From VBDM01 sp049663805 (lineage in GTDB: Bacteria; Pseudomonadota; Gammaproteobacteria; Burkholderiales; SG8-39), in NCBI GenBank assembly GCA_049663805.1, contig JBATEB010000352.1, positions 1 to 13,461 on the forward strand: a stretch of 13,461 nucleotides of DNA, written 5' to 3'. The notes beneath the pieces are model-generated. The model did not search any database. It worked only from the letters and a program-made list of their open reading frames with translations, and was not told where the DNA came from. The stretch's first letter is position 1. Each line of letters opens with the position of its first letter. The position numbers and the translations under genes were made by a program. Below, piece after piece: positions 1-6,891 of this stretch.

Positions 1-254
1 CGGGAGGAATGACGGTCATGATGGACGGCGGCATCCGGCGCGGCACCGACGTGCTCAAAGCGCTCGCGCTCGGGGCGCGGTTCGTCTTCGTCGGCCGGCC
101 GTTCCTGTACGCGGCCGCGATCGCCGGCGAGGCCGGCATCCGGCACGGGATTGGCCTGCTGCGCGAGGAAATCGAGCGCGACATGGCGCTCCTCGGGATC
201 ACCGCGCTCGCGCAGATGACGCGCGAGCGGATCAGGCCGCGGCTCCCCCTCTAG
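1..254 (+). CDS. FMN-dependent alpha-hydroxy-acid oxidase/dehydrogenase, C-terminal part
   Basis: The reading frame is already open at the left edge (first full codon at 3) and stops with TAG at 252-254, so only the last 80-odd residues are present and the start lies outside. The visible part carries the C-terminal signature of the LldD/glycolate oxidase family: DGGIRRGTDVLKALALGA, which forms the FMN phosphate-binding turn, followed by GRPFLYA and the closing helices (EEIERDMALLG). These enzymes oxidise (S)-2-hydroxy acids such as lactate, glycolate or mandelate to 2-oxo acids with an FMN-bearing TIM barrel. The substrate cannot be told from this fragment. The ATG at 9 is an internal methionine, not a start. 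The gene ends 13 bp from the convergent SRAP gene, and no terminator hairpin is evident between them. Confidence 0.88.
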   Translation, partial: GGMTVMMDGGIRRGTDVLKALALGARFVFVGRPFLYAAAIAGEAGIRHGIGLLREEIERDMALLGITALAQMTRERIRPRLPL

Positions 255-267
255 AGACCGACCGCCC

Positions 268-1017
268 TCAGTCGCGCGGGCGCTCCGGGCCGGGCTCCTC
301 GCCTTCCTCCATCGGTTCGATCAGCTCCGGCCCGTCGAGCCGGGTGTTGTTGATGAGCTGCCGCACCTTCCAGGGGGTGAACTCATCGGGTGGCACGCGC
401 GCGGCGGCGACCGCGTTCACCTCGCGCGGATCGGTGAGCTTGCGGTCCAGCCAGTCGGCGTGCGCGCTCTCGGGCAGCACCAGCGGCGAGCGCTCGTGGA
501 TCGCGGCGAGCGGGCCCTCGGCCTTGATCGTGACGATGGCGCAGGAGCGGAGCGCCCCGCCCGTGCCGGGCTCCTTGCGGTACGACATCAGCCCGGCGAA
601 GCAGCAGAGCTCGCCGTCGGCGCGGCGGATGAAGTACGGCTGCTTCGCCCGCTTGATCTCACCGCTCGCCGGGTCGGCGCGCTCCACCGCCTGCCACTCG
701 TACCAGCCCTCGGCGGGGACGAGGCAGCGCGCTCTCGCCCAGGCGTCGCGCCACATCGGCTTCCCGGAGGCCTCCTCGACGCGCGCGATATGGCTCGATC
801 GCGGCGGCTTCGCCTCCTTCCACCAGTGCGGCACCAGGCCCCAGCGCCCGGCGGCGAGCTCGAGCTCCTCGGCGTCCGAAGGCCTGCGAAGCAACGCGAT
901 CGTATCGGTGGGGAAAACGTTGAAGCGGCGCACGAACGGATTCGGCCGGCTGCGCCGGCCGAGGTGAAAGGCGCGCTCGATCGCGGCTTCCTCCGGGCTG
1001 ACGAAACGGCCGCACAT
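268..1017 (-). CDS. SRAP-domain abasic-site DNA-protein crosslinker (YedK/HMCES family)
   Basis: The start is fixed by MCGRF: Met1 is removed to expose Cys2, which in this family forms a thiazolidine crosslink with abasic sites in single-stranded DNA. The 249-residue length is normal for the family. Visible landmarks are Cys2, FNVFPTD (32-38), WGLVPHWW (59-66), PAEGWYEW (101-108, Glu107 matching the catalytic Glu of E. coli YedK), FAGLMS (140-145) and IHERSPLVL (His174 matching the catalytic His). One oddity is that the usual NAR-E motif, whose Asn is an active-site residue in YedK, reads HIARVEE here, with Ile77 in the Asn position. No clear Shine-Dalgarno precedes the start. It lies 74 bp downstream of the Bug receptor gene on the same strand. 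The frame stays open upstream of Met1, but that part overlaps the receptor gene and is a shadow. Confidence 0.92.
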   Translation of the reverse strand: MCGRFVSPEEAAIERAFHLGRRSRPNPFVRRFNVFPTDTIALLRRPSDAEELELAAGRWGLVPHWWKEAKPPRSSHIARVEEASGKPMWRDAWARARCLVPAEGWYEWQAVERADPASGEIKRAKQPYFIRRADGELCCFAGLMSYRKEPGTGGALRSCAIVTIKAEGPLAAIHERSPLVLPESAHADWLDRKLTDPREVNAVAAARVPPDEFTPWKVRQLINNTRLDGPELIEPMEEGEEPGPERPRD

Positions 1018-1091
1018 GGGCTGTTTCAGGCCCGCACCGCGGTCGGCGGAGCCCGCCTCCGCATCGGACCTCGCTTCTTCCCGCGCGAACG

Positions 1092-2057
1092 CTATTCGAC
1101 CTTCGCCCCCGACGCCTTCACCACCTGCGCCCACTTGGAATATTCGGAGGCGATGTACCGGGAGAATTCCTCGGGGGTGTTGGCGACGATGTCGATGGTC
1201 GCCCCTTCGAGCGCCTTCCTCATCTCGGGCGCGCGCACCACGCGCACGATGTCGTCGTGGAGCTTGTTCACGATCTCCGGCGGCGTGCCGTGCGGCGCGA
1301 GCACGCCGTACATATTGTCCACCTGGAACCCCGGGTAGCCGGATTCGGCGACGGTGGGAACGTCGGGCAGCACCGCCAGCCGCTTCGGGCTGGTGACCGC
1401 GATCGCCACCAGCCTCCCCGCCTTGACGTGCGGCACGGTGGAGGGCACCGCCATGAAGCCGAGCTTCACCTGGCCGGAGAGGACCGAGGCCATCGCCGGC
1501 GCGGCGCCCGCGAAGGGGATCGGCTGCAAGTCGATCTTGGCCAGCGTCTTGAACAGCTCGCCCGCGAGGTGTCCCGCGAGCCCGATGCCGGGCGTGGCGA
1601 AATCGACTTTGGAGCGGCGCGCCAGGCTGGCGACGTCGCGCATGGTGTTCACGCCCTCGAGGCTGGGATGGCGCACGAGAATCGTCGCCGAATTGCCGAC
1701 CACGGTCACCGGGGCGAAATCGCGCACGGGATCGAAGCCGGTGTTCTTGTACAGGCTGGGATTGGACATCAGCCCGGAAGTCGTCAGCAGCAGCGTGTAT
1801 CCGTCCGGCGCCGCGCGCGCGACGGCCGCGGCGCCGATGTTGCCGCCCGCCCCGCCGCGGTTCTCGATCACCAGCGGCTGGCCCCAGATCGCGGGAAGCT
1901 TCCCGCTCAGCAGGCGCGCGACCAGGTCCGCCGGCCCCCCGGCGGGAAACGGCACGATCATGCGCACCGGCTTCGACGGGTACTGCTGCGCGAGCGCGGG
2001 CGAGACCGCGACGCAAATCAGTGCGAGCGCGCAGGCCGCGCGTGTTGCGGATGTCAT
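1092..2057 (-). CDS. Bug-family tripartite tricarboxylate transporter substrate-binding protein (TctC-like)
   Basis: A 321-residue periplasmic receptor with a Sec signal peptide (hydrophobic ALALICVAVSPALAQ, cleavage probable after ALA near residue 24). Family motifs follow in order: YPSKPVRMIVPFPAGGPAD, then VIENRGGAGGNIGA (the ligand loop), then APDGYTLL, and a C-terminal PDVPTVAESGYPGF. The start is placed at the second ATG because GGAGG lies 7 nt upstream of it; the ATG eight codons earlier has no such site. Bug receptors bind carboxylates and related small organic ligands and deliver them to TctAB permeases. No tctA/tctB is in the window, as is common for the many orphan Bug genes of Betaproteobacteria, so the ligand is unknown. 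A possible -10 (TACAAT) lies about 25 bp upstream, but no matching -35 box was found. Confidence 0.93.
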   Translation of the reverse strand: MTSATRAACALALICVAVSPALAQQYPSKPVRMIVPFPAGGPADLVARLLSGKLPAIWGQPLVIENRGGAGGNIGAAAVARAAPDGYTLLLTTSGLMSNPSLYKNTGFDPVRDFAPVTVVGNSATILVRHPSLEGVNTMRDVASLARRSKVDFATPGIGLAGHLAGELFKTLAKIDLQPIPFAGAAPAMASVLSGQVKLGFMAVPSTVPHVKAGRLVAIAVTSPKRLAVLPDVPTVAESGYPGFQVDNMYGVLAPHGTPPEIVNKLHDDIVRVVRAPEMRKALEGATIDIVANTPEEFSRYIASEYSKWAQVVKASGAKVE

Positions 2058-2385
2058 GTTGGCTCCTCCCTGTTTGCGCATTGTACGGCGGCCGGGCCGC
2101 CCCGGAGCGGACTACTCCGGAATCGGCGCCGCGCAGACCGCGAGCCGGCCCGGCGCGAGCAGGGCGGCAATGGGCGCGGTCTTCATGGATTGTCTCCCCG
2201 GAGGTCGTGTATGAGGGCGGCTTGCCCTATGGTAATGCAGATCGCTGGCCGATCAATACCTTGGCGCAGAAACCGGCGGCCCGGGTGAAAGAAGTGATGG
2301 AGTAAGGCGCGGCTTTCCCGTAACATATTGCTCCCGCTCCGGGCGCTTGAGCGCGTCCCAGGCGTCAAGACAAGGAGTATCCGCT
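2058..2385. other. Divergent intergenic spacer between Bug receptor and winged-helix gene
   Basis: This 328-bp stretch lies between two divergently oriented genes and must hold both promoters. For the - strand gene I see a TACAAT-like -10 near 2081-2086 with no good -35, and directly beside it a 15-bp palindrome, GGCGGCCGGGCCGCC (2087-2101); in such GC-rich DNA this may be chance. For the + strand gene TAACAT (2321-2326) is a weak -10 candidate. Part of the spacer (2207-2305, + strand) reads like the C-terminal end of a protein and is listed separately as a possible remnant. No hairpin with a T-run terminator was seen. Confidence 0.5.
2207..2305 (+). pseudogene. Possible C-terminal coding remnant (unidentified)
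   Basis: The frame ending with TAA at 2303-2305 encodes a natural-looking tail with YEGGLPYGNADRWPINTL followed by QKPAARVKEVME, quite unlike the Arg/Ala-rich shadows elsewhere in this GC-rich window. There is no credible start: the GTG at 2207 has GGAGG only two bases away, and upstream the frame loses protein-like character. It may be the surviving 3' end of a decayed gene, or a very short ORF. I do not recognise the family. Confidence 0.25.
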
Positions 2386-2643
2386 TTGCAGGAAATCCTG
2401 AAGTACCTCAAAGACCGCGGCGAGCAGCTCGACTCCGAGATCGCCACCGCCACGGGGATCTCGCTCGAAACCGTGCGCCGCCACGTGTCCGCGCTGTCCG
2501 CCCGGGGCGAGGTCATGACCTGTCAGTCGATCCGCTTCAACAACGGCAAGAAGAGCGAAGGCCTGCTGTGCCGCATCGCGGGCTACATTCCGCCCGCCGC
2601 GCCCGGAAGAAAACCCAAGTCGCAGGCGAAGGCGCTGGCCTAG
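2386..2643 (+). CDS. Small winged helix-turn-helix DNA-binding protein
   Basis: The product is 85 residues. A TTG start at 2386 is chosen because AAGGAG (2372-2377) sits 8 nt upstream; a longer reading from a TTG at 2347 has no ribosome site. Residues 1-55 fit a winged helix: a first helix (QEILKYLKDRGEQLD), a helix-turn-helix (SEIATATGISLETVRRHVS, near residues 16-34) and a wing (GEVMTCQSIRFNNGKKSEGL). The C-terminus is a basic, Pro/Ala-rich tail (PGRKPKSQAKALA). The layout resembles FaeA-like or ArsR-like small regulators of Betaproteobacteria. It has no sensor domain or cysteine pair that would indicate an effector. It converges on soxB with a 49-bp gap, and whether it regulates soxB or the multicopper oxidase is unknown. 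Confidence 0.75.
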   Translation: MQEILKYLKDRGEQLDSEIATATGISLETVRRHVSALSARGEVMTCQSIRFNNGKKSEGLLCRIAGYIPPAAPGRKPKSQAKALA

Positions 2644-2692
2644 AGCCCGCAGGCGCGCCGGAAGGTCGTACCCGGTCGCGCACGTCGCGCCG

Positions 2693-4402
2693 CTAGGCGA
2701 TGCCGGGGTTGCCGTCCACGCCGACCAGGCGCGGCAGGTTGAGCCGCGGCGCCGGAAGGATGCGGCGATCCTTGAGGTAGGACTCGACAACGTCCCAGAT
2801 CGGCTGCCCGGACGCGCCTTCGGCCACCGGCGCCCAGCTTGCGACCTTGTAGCGCTTGCCCGGCCGGAGCGGCTCGCCGCCGAGGCGCAAATCGCCGATG
2901 CGCTCCCCCATCCGGGCCGCGGGGTTGCAGCTGTAGCTCAGGCCGCCGACCCGGACCATGTCCCCGCCCTGCTGGTAGTACGGGTCCGGGTTGAACAGGT
3001 TGTCGGCGACGTCTTCCATGATCGTCTTGATCTGAGCGCCGTCGATCTCGTTCAGCACGGTGAACGGATAGGTGATGGCGGTCGCGTCCATGAGGTGCTC
3101 GCGCGTGATCGGCTCCCCCGGCAGCAGGGTCGTCCCCCAGCGAAAGCCCGGCGAGAAGGCGATCTCCGCGCCCTTCACCGCCATGAGCGCGTCGAGAATG
3201 ACCTGGTCGAGCGTGCCGTTGAAATTGCCGCGCCGGTAGAGCAGGCCCTCGCTCACCGCGAGCGGCTCCTCGAGCTTGCGCCGGTACGGCGCGCGGATTT
3301 TCCCGATCAGCGCGGACATCGCGGGATCGGGCGCGAGCAGCCTGGAGAACACCGGCAGCAGCCGGTAACGCATGCCGGAGACCGCCGCGCCTTTCACCTC
3401 GAGCTCGAGCATGGCGAGGAACTTGCCGTTCGAGCCGGCGTTGGTGACCAGCGTCGTGCCGAGCGCGTTCCTCACCGGCACCGGCTGCGGCACCCCGTCG
3501 TGGGTGTGACCGCCGAGGATCGCGTCGATTCCCGTCACGCGCGAAGCGAGCTTCAGGTCGACGTCCATGCCGTTGTGCGACAGCAGCACCACCGCGCGCG
3601 CGCCCCTGGAGCGCGCCTCGCTCACCGCCCTCTGCAGGCTGTCCTCGCGAATGCCGAAGGTCCACTGCGCGACGTGATGGCGGGGGTTGGCGATCGGCGT
3701 GTACGGGAACGCCTGGCCGACGATCGCCACCGGTACGCCGTTCACCTCCTTGATCACGTAGGGCGGGAACACCGGGTCCTCGAAGTCGACGGTCCTGACG
3801 TTCTGCGCGACGAAATCGATGCGGCCCTTGAAGTCCCGGCCGATCACCTCCTGCACGCGCCCGGCGCCGTAACTGAACTCCCAGTGCGCGGTCATGACCT
3901 GCACGCCGAGGGCGAGGCAGGCGTCCACCATGTCTTGCGCGTTCGTCCACAGCGAGGTCGCCGAGCCCTGCCAGCTGTCGCCGCCGTCCAGCAGCAGCGC
4001 GTGGGGCCGCTCCGCGCGCAGGCGTTTCACCAGCGCGGCGATATGCGCGAAGCCGCCGGTCTTGCCGTAGGCGCGCGCCGCGGCCTCGAAATCCAGACAG
4101 GTGAAGGCGTGGGCGAGCCGGCCGCCGGGCGCGACGCCGAACGCTTTCAGCAGCCGCTCGCCGACCAGATGCGGCGGCCTGCCGGCCGCCGCTCCGAGCC
4201 CGAGATTGACGCTGGGCTCGCGGAAGTGCGTCGGCAGGAGCTGCGCGTGACAGTCGGTGAGGTGCAGCAGGCAGACGTTGCCGAACGGGCGGAAGTCGTA
4301 GAGCGACCCCCCCGGGTCGGCGGCGAGCGCGCGCGGAGCGTCCAGCGCCATCCCCGCCGCCGCGCCGCTCGCCAGCGTCCGCAGAAATTCGCGCCGGTTC
4401 AC
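2693..4402 (-). CDS. soxB: Thiosulfohydrolase SoxB
   Basis: A 569-residue protein, full length for SoxB. The N-terminus MNRREFLRTL carries a twin-arginine signal (Arg3-Arg4), so it is exported folded to the periplasm. The calcineurin-like metallophosphoesterase fold binds two Mn ions: visible ligands are Asp50 and His52 (LTDCHAQ), Asp142 (DGGDSWQGS), His276 (SHNGMD), and His299 and His301 (GGHTHDG). HWEF at 173-176, where 5'-nucleotidases have NHEF, separates SoxB from that sister family. The C-terminal 5'-nucleotidase-like domain follows (RRGNFNGTLDQ, TYPFTVLNE, NPDPYYQQGGDMVRVGG). SoxB hydrolyses the terminal sulfone of the SoxY-bound cysteine-S-sulfate intermediate during thiosulfate oxidation. 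The usual partners soxXYZA are not in this window. The GTG start has no Shine-Dalgarno of its own and overlaps the stop of a leader ORF (GTGA). It lies 130 bp downstream of a multicopper oxidase gene on the same strand. Confidence 0.97.
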   Translation of the reverse strand: MNRREFLRTLASGAAAGMALDAPRALAADPGGSLYDFRPFGNVCLLHLTDCHAQLLPTHFREPSVNLGLGAAAGRPPHLVGERLLKAFGVAPGGRLAHAFTCLDFEAAARAYGKTGGFAHIAALVKRLRAERPHALLLDGGDSWQGSATSLWTNAQDMVDACLALGVQVMTAHWEFSYGAGRVQEVIGRDFKGRIDFVAQNVRTVDFEDPVFPPYVIKEVNGVPVAIVGQAFPYTPIANPRHHVAQWTFGIREDSLQRAVSEARSRGARAVVLLSHNGMDVDLKLASRVTGIDAILGGHTHDGVPQPVPVRNALGTTLVTNAGSNGKFLAMLELEVKGAAVSGMRYRLLPVFSRLLAPDPAMSALIGKIRAPYRRKLEEPLAVSEGLLYRRGNFNGTLDQVILDALMAVKGAEIAFSPGFRWGTTLLPGEPITREHLMDATAITYPFTVLNEIDGAQIKTIMEDVADNLFNPDPYYQQGGDMVRVGGLSYSCNPAARMGERIGDLRLGGEPLRPGKRYKVASWAPVAEGASGQPIWDVVESYLKDRRILPAPRLNLPRLVGVDGNPGIA

Positions 4403-4434
4403 CCGGGCGGTTCGCCGGTGAGACGATCCCTCAT
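4399..4434 (-). CDS. Leader ORF upstream of soxB (11 codons, MRDRLTGEPPG)
   Basis: An ATG at 4434-4432 is preceded by GGGGAGGAGGACCC, the strongest Shine-Dalgarno in the region (GGAGG, 7 nt spacing). It opens an 11-codon frame whose TGA overlaps the soxB GTG start in the four bases GTGA. soxB itself has only CGGCGAACCGCCCGG in front of its GTG. Translation of soxB is therefore probably coupled to this leader by termination and re-initiation. The alternative is that the leader is the true N-terminus displaced by a frameshift, but MNRREFL is the normal SoxB N-terminus, which argues against that. The peptide has no visible regulatory codon run. Confidence 0.5.
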   Translation of the reverse strand: MRDRLTGEPPG

Positions 4435-4453
4435 GGGTCCTCCTCCCCGCGTG

Positions 4454-4482
4454 CTTATAGGCGCATCTGCGTCCGTCGTCAA
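4454..4482 (-). promoter_or_regulatory. Sigma70-type promoter for soxB
   Basis: On the - strand TTGACG (4482-4477) and TATAAG (4459-4454) are separated by exactly 17 bp, each matching consensus at five of six positions. Transcription would begin near 4447, leaving a very short 5' UTR that starts almost at the Shine-Dalgarno of the leader ORF. soxB can therefore be expressed independently of the upstream multicopper oxidase gene. Confidence 0.7.
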
Positions 4483-4499
4483 GAATGGCGACGGACGCA
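4468..4499. promoter_or_regulatory. Inverted repeat over the soxB -35 box (operator candidate)
   Basis: TGCGTCCGTCG (4468-4478) and CGACGGACGCA (4489-4499) form a perfect 11-bp inverted repeat with a 10-bp centre. One arm overlaps the -35 hexamer of the soxB promoter and the rest lies just upstream or in the spacer, which fits binding of a dimeric regulator. No T-run follows on either strand, so an intrinsic terminator for the upstream multicopper oxidase gene is less likely, although the RNA of that transcript could form the hairpin. Confidence 0.6.
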
Positions 4500-4532
4500 A
4501 TCCTCGAGGAGAAGCACAGCCGCCCCGACGAT

Positions 4533-6614
4533 CTACCTGCAGCCGCCTCCGACGCAGAAGGGCCTCATCATCTCGTTGTCCTCGTGGGAGAGGATGTGGC
4601 AGTGCCACACGTACAGACCCGGGATGTCGAAGAAGACCTTGATGCGGGTCACTTGGCCCGGGTAGGCGATGACGGTGTCCTTGAACCCGGTCTCCCAGGC
4701 CTCGGGCGGGATCGGGTCGCCGGCCGGGGTCGCCGGCTGCGTCGTGACGCCTTCGTCATCGCTCGCCAGCGGCTGCCGGTTCACCACCTGGAACATCGTC
4801 TGATGCACGTGGATCGGGTGGGCGTCGGCGGTGAAGTTGTTGATCTCCCAGACCTCGGTTCCCAGTCCCGGGTTCTCCGTGATCGCGTCGCCCCACATGT
4901 TGGGCACCGAGTTTCCCGCGGCGTCGACCGTCCCCAGGCTCGCCGAGGTCGGGCCGAAAGGCGTGATGCTCGCCGGATCGAAGACCACGCTCCCGTCCTC
5001 GAGTGTCGTCACGAAAACGGTCTGCGACTCGAACTCGTTGAGCGAGAGCCTGCGCACGTTCGTCTCCGGTCCCAGGTTCACGACCCGCGGAAGCGGCAGG
5101 AACTGGGGCGGGAGGCTGAGATCGAGGGAGCGGCGCGGGACGACCTTGAACTTCATCACCTGGCCGGTGGTTCCCGGGTCGGAAACCGGGAAGTCGACTC
5201 CCGGAACGCCGCCGCCGAAGGGCTCGTCGGGACCCTCGTTGATGAGATAGACCTCGGTGCCGACCGGCAGCTGCGAGAAATCGACGATGACGTCGGCTCT
5301 TTCCGCCAGGCCGATGAGCAGGGTCTCCAGCCGGACCGGCGCGGGCAGGAAACCGCCCTCGCTGCCGATCTGCCAGAACGGCAGCGCCGAAGCGGCCGGC
5401 CTCGCCGCCGGATCGCCGCTCGCCATCTTGAGAATCAGGAAGCGCGAATCCGAGCCGTTGAGGAAACGGAAGCGGTAGCGCATTCTCTCGACGTCGAGAA
5501 CCGGCCAGGTCTTGCCGTTGACCACCATCGCGTTGCCGAAGAATTCCGGGTTCCAGGTCGGCGAGGCGTCGCTCGTACCGCCCGCGGCGGGCTGCGGGAT
5601 GAAGGAAATGTCGAGCACCCCGGCGCCCGGAAATTGTTCGGGCGCTCCGGGCTGGTTCAAGCCTTCGAAGAAAGCGCGGTTGCCGGGGTAGAAGAGCGAG
5701 CCGTCCGCGTTGAAGGACCGATCCTGGATGACGATCGGGACCTCATGGTAGCGTTTTCCCGCCGGGTCGCCCTCCCGGGGAGCGGGGCCGGGCATGACGA
5801 AATTCGGCAGGTCGGCGTTCCCTCCCCGCAGGAGGTAGAAGCCCGCCAGCCCCGCGTACACGTTGGCGCGGGTCATGCCCAGGGCGTGGTCGTGATACCA
5901 CAGGGTCGTGGCGCGCTGGTCGTTGCGATACTGAAACAGGGCCGCGCCGCGCGAGTTCGGAGCGCCCGGTATCTGGTCGAACTTGGAGCCGCGCCTCGCG
6001 TACCCCGCGGGGATGTTGTTCGCGTCCGGCAGGTACCACGCCTCGGGAAAGCCGTCGCTGTCCGGGTTGACGTGAGACCCGTGAAGGTGGGTGATGATGG
6101 GGACCGGGCCGGTGTAGAGCGCCTGGCTCTGCCCGCGGCAGTCGGTGCGCCGCCGTCCGTCGATGCAGTCCTGCGGCGGGTTGGCCCAGTGCAGGGTCTG
6201 ATCCACGGGCAGGAGGTGGGACAGGAATTTTCCGCCCGCCGACCTGAGATCGTTGATCCACTTCACCCGCACGGGCCGATCCACTTCGGCCTCGATGGTC
6301 CGTGCCGGGTAGCTGAAGGTCCCGGGGTGATTGACCGAGCCGTAACCCCATACCGCCGTCGCCGGCATCCCCGCCGGCAGCACCTGCTGCGGGAACTGCC
6401 GGATCCCGATCTCGTAGTAGTCGATGCCGCCCGGCAGCACGCCGGTCTTCGGCATCGCGGGCGGGATCGGCAGGGGGCTCGCGTACTTCAGGACCGCGGT
6501 CGGGTCGAGGCTCCCGCCCGGGACGGGGTCCGCCCGAGCGATGGGAGCGCTCGAGAATGCGAGTGCCGAAAAAACGGCCGCGGAGAGCAGCCTTGGAACG
6601 TGGATCTTTTCCAT
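4533..6614 (-). CDS. Secreted multicopper oxidase (bilirubin oxidase/CotA-like)
   Basis: A 693-residue protein starting with a Sec signal peptide (AAVFSALAFSSAPIARA, cleavage probable near residue 28). All four copper-binding segments are present: HLHG (176-179, in THLHGSHVNPDSDGFPEAWY), WYHDH (His241, His243), HPIHVHQ (His599, His602, His604) and WHCHILSHEDNEMM (His671, Cys672, His673, His677, axial Met682). Cys672 with an axial Met gives the type 1 site and the histidines give the trinuclear cluster that reduces oxygen to water. The HLHG-PDSDG-PEAW layout is that of bilirubin oxidase, CotA and phenoxazinone synthase-like enzymes rather than CopA or laccase. The natural substrate (phenols, Mn(II), other metals) cannot be read from sequence. 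AAGGAGGT lies 4 nt from the ATG, an excellent ribosome site. It precedes soxB by 130 bp on the same strand. Confidence 0.93.
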   Translation of the reverse strand: MEKIHVPRLLSAAVFSALAFSSAPIARADPVPGGSLDPTAVLKYASPLPIPPAMPKTGVLPGGIDYYEIGIRQFPQQVLPAGMPATAVWGYGSVNHPGTFSYPARTIEAEVDRPVRVKWINDLRSAGGKFLSHLLPVDQTLHWANPPQDCIDGRRRTDCRGQSQALYTGPVPIITHLHGSHVNPDSDGFPEAWYLPDANNIPAGYARRGSKFDQIPGAPNSRGAALFQYRNDQRATTLWYHDHALGMTRANVYAGLAGFYLLRGGNADLPNFVMPGPAPREGDPAGKRYHEVPIVIQDRSFNADGSLFYPGNRAFFEGLNQPGAPEQFPGAGVLDISFIPQPAAGGTSDASPTWNPEFFGNAMVVNGKTWPVLDVERMRYRFRFLNGSDSRFLILKMASGDPAARPAASALPFWQIGSEGGFLPAPVRLETLLIGLAERADVIVDFSQLPVGTEVYLINEGPDEPFGGGVPGVDFPVSDPGTTGQVMKFKVVPRRSLDLSLPPQFLPLPRVVNLGPETNVRRLSLNEFESQTVFVTTLEDGSVVFDPASITPFGPTSASLGTVDAAGNSVPNMWGDAITENPGLGTEVWEINNFTADAHPIHVHQTMFQVVNRQPLASDDEGVTTQPATPAGDPIPPEAWETGFKDTVIAYPGQVTRIKVFFDIPGLYVWHCHILSHEDNEMMRPFCVGGGCR

Positions 6615-6790
6615 GGGGACCTCCTTCCAAAAAAGACCTGCCGAAAAATCCTACTCCCGCGATTTCGCCGCAGTAAGTCCGGGAAACCTGACACGCGCGT
6701 CGGGGATTCCCGTACATCGCGTGAGACCCTCGCTTCCTGCACGAGGAAAACGCGGCCGCAATCAACAGGTTCCCCGCCCGATCGGTCGTT

Positions 6791-6804
6791 TTGAGGAAGA
6801 TCAA
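6791..6804. promoter_or_regulatory. FNR/Anr-type binding site
   Basis: TTGAGGAAGATCAA matches the FNR/Anr consensus TTGAT-N4-ATCAA at nine of ten defined positions, with correct 5-4-5 spacing. Its centre (6797.5) lies 41.5-42.5 bp before the start expected from the TATGAT -10 at 6828-6833, the class II activator position. This suggests oxygen-responsive activation of the RIO kinase gene. The box is nearly symmetric and could also act on the divergent multicopper oxidase gene. Confidence 0.5.
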
Positions 6805-6827
6805 AAAGGAATATCGACTCGCTGCGG

Positions 6828-6833
6828 TATGAT
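6828..6833 (+). promoter_or_regulatory. -10 element (TATGAT) for the RIO kinase gene
   Basis: TATGAT matches the sigma70 -10 consensus at five of six positions. The hexamer 17 bp upstream (AAAGGA) is not a -35 box, as is usual for activator-dependent promoters, and the FNR-like site occupies the -40 region. The leader to the GTG start would be about 100 nt and would contain the hairpin at 6876-6891. Confidence 0.45.
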
Positions 6834-6875
6834 GTCGCAGCCCGGCCGGATCCTCGCCGTGGATTGCACCCTCCC

Positions 6876-6891
6876 GCACGGAGTTCCGTGC
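6876..6891 (+). other. Small hairpin in the RIO kinase leader
   Basis: GCACGGAGTTCCGTGC can form a seven-pair stem with a two-base loop (or six pairs with a four-base loop). It lies about 50 bp before the GTG start and is not followed by a T-run, so it is not an intrinsic terminator. It could be an RNA structure in the leader or simply chance. Confidence 0.25.

Noticed and set aside
268..2016. A single 582-codon frame on the - strand covering both the SRAP gene and most of the Bug receptor gene.
   Set aside because: Upstream of MCGRF it is only the shifted frame of the receptor gene, rich in Arg and Ala. The free N-terminal Cys needed by SRAP proteins fixes the start at 1017.
2087..2101. The 15-bp palindrome GGCGGCCGGGCCGCC as an operator of the Bug gene.
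   Set aside because: Palindromes of only G and C are common at this GC content and no partner -35 box supports a promoter there. Mentioned only in the spacer entry.
2112..2186. A 24-residue ORF on the - strand (MKTAPIAALLAPGRLAVCAA and four more residues) with GGGGAG 7 nt before its ATG, between the Bug receptor gene and its upstream spacer.
   Set aside because: The ribosome site is good, but length and composition are as expected by chance in GC-rich DNA, and it overlaps the + strand remnant. Not annotated without conservation evidence.
4468..4499. The inverted repeat read as an intrinsic terminator of the multicopper oxidase gene.
   Set aside because: No T-run follows on either strand, and one arm overlaps a well-formed -35 box, so an operator is the better reading.
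4485..6794. A 769-codon open frame on the + strand opposite the multicopper oxidase.
   Set aside because: It is Arg/Glu/Val-rich with no recognisable motif, while the opposite strand has every copper ligand and a signal peptide. It is an antisense shadow of high-GC coding DNA.
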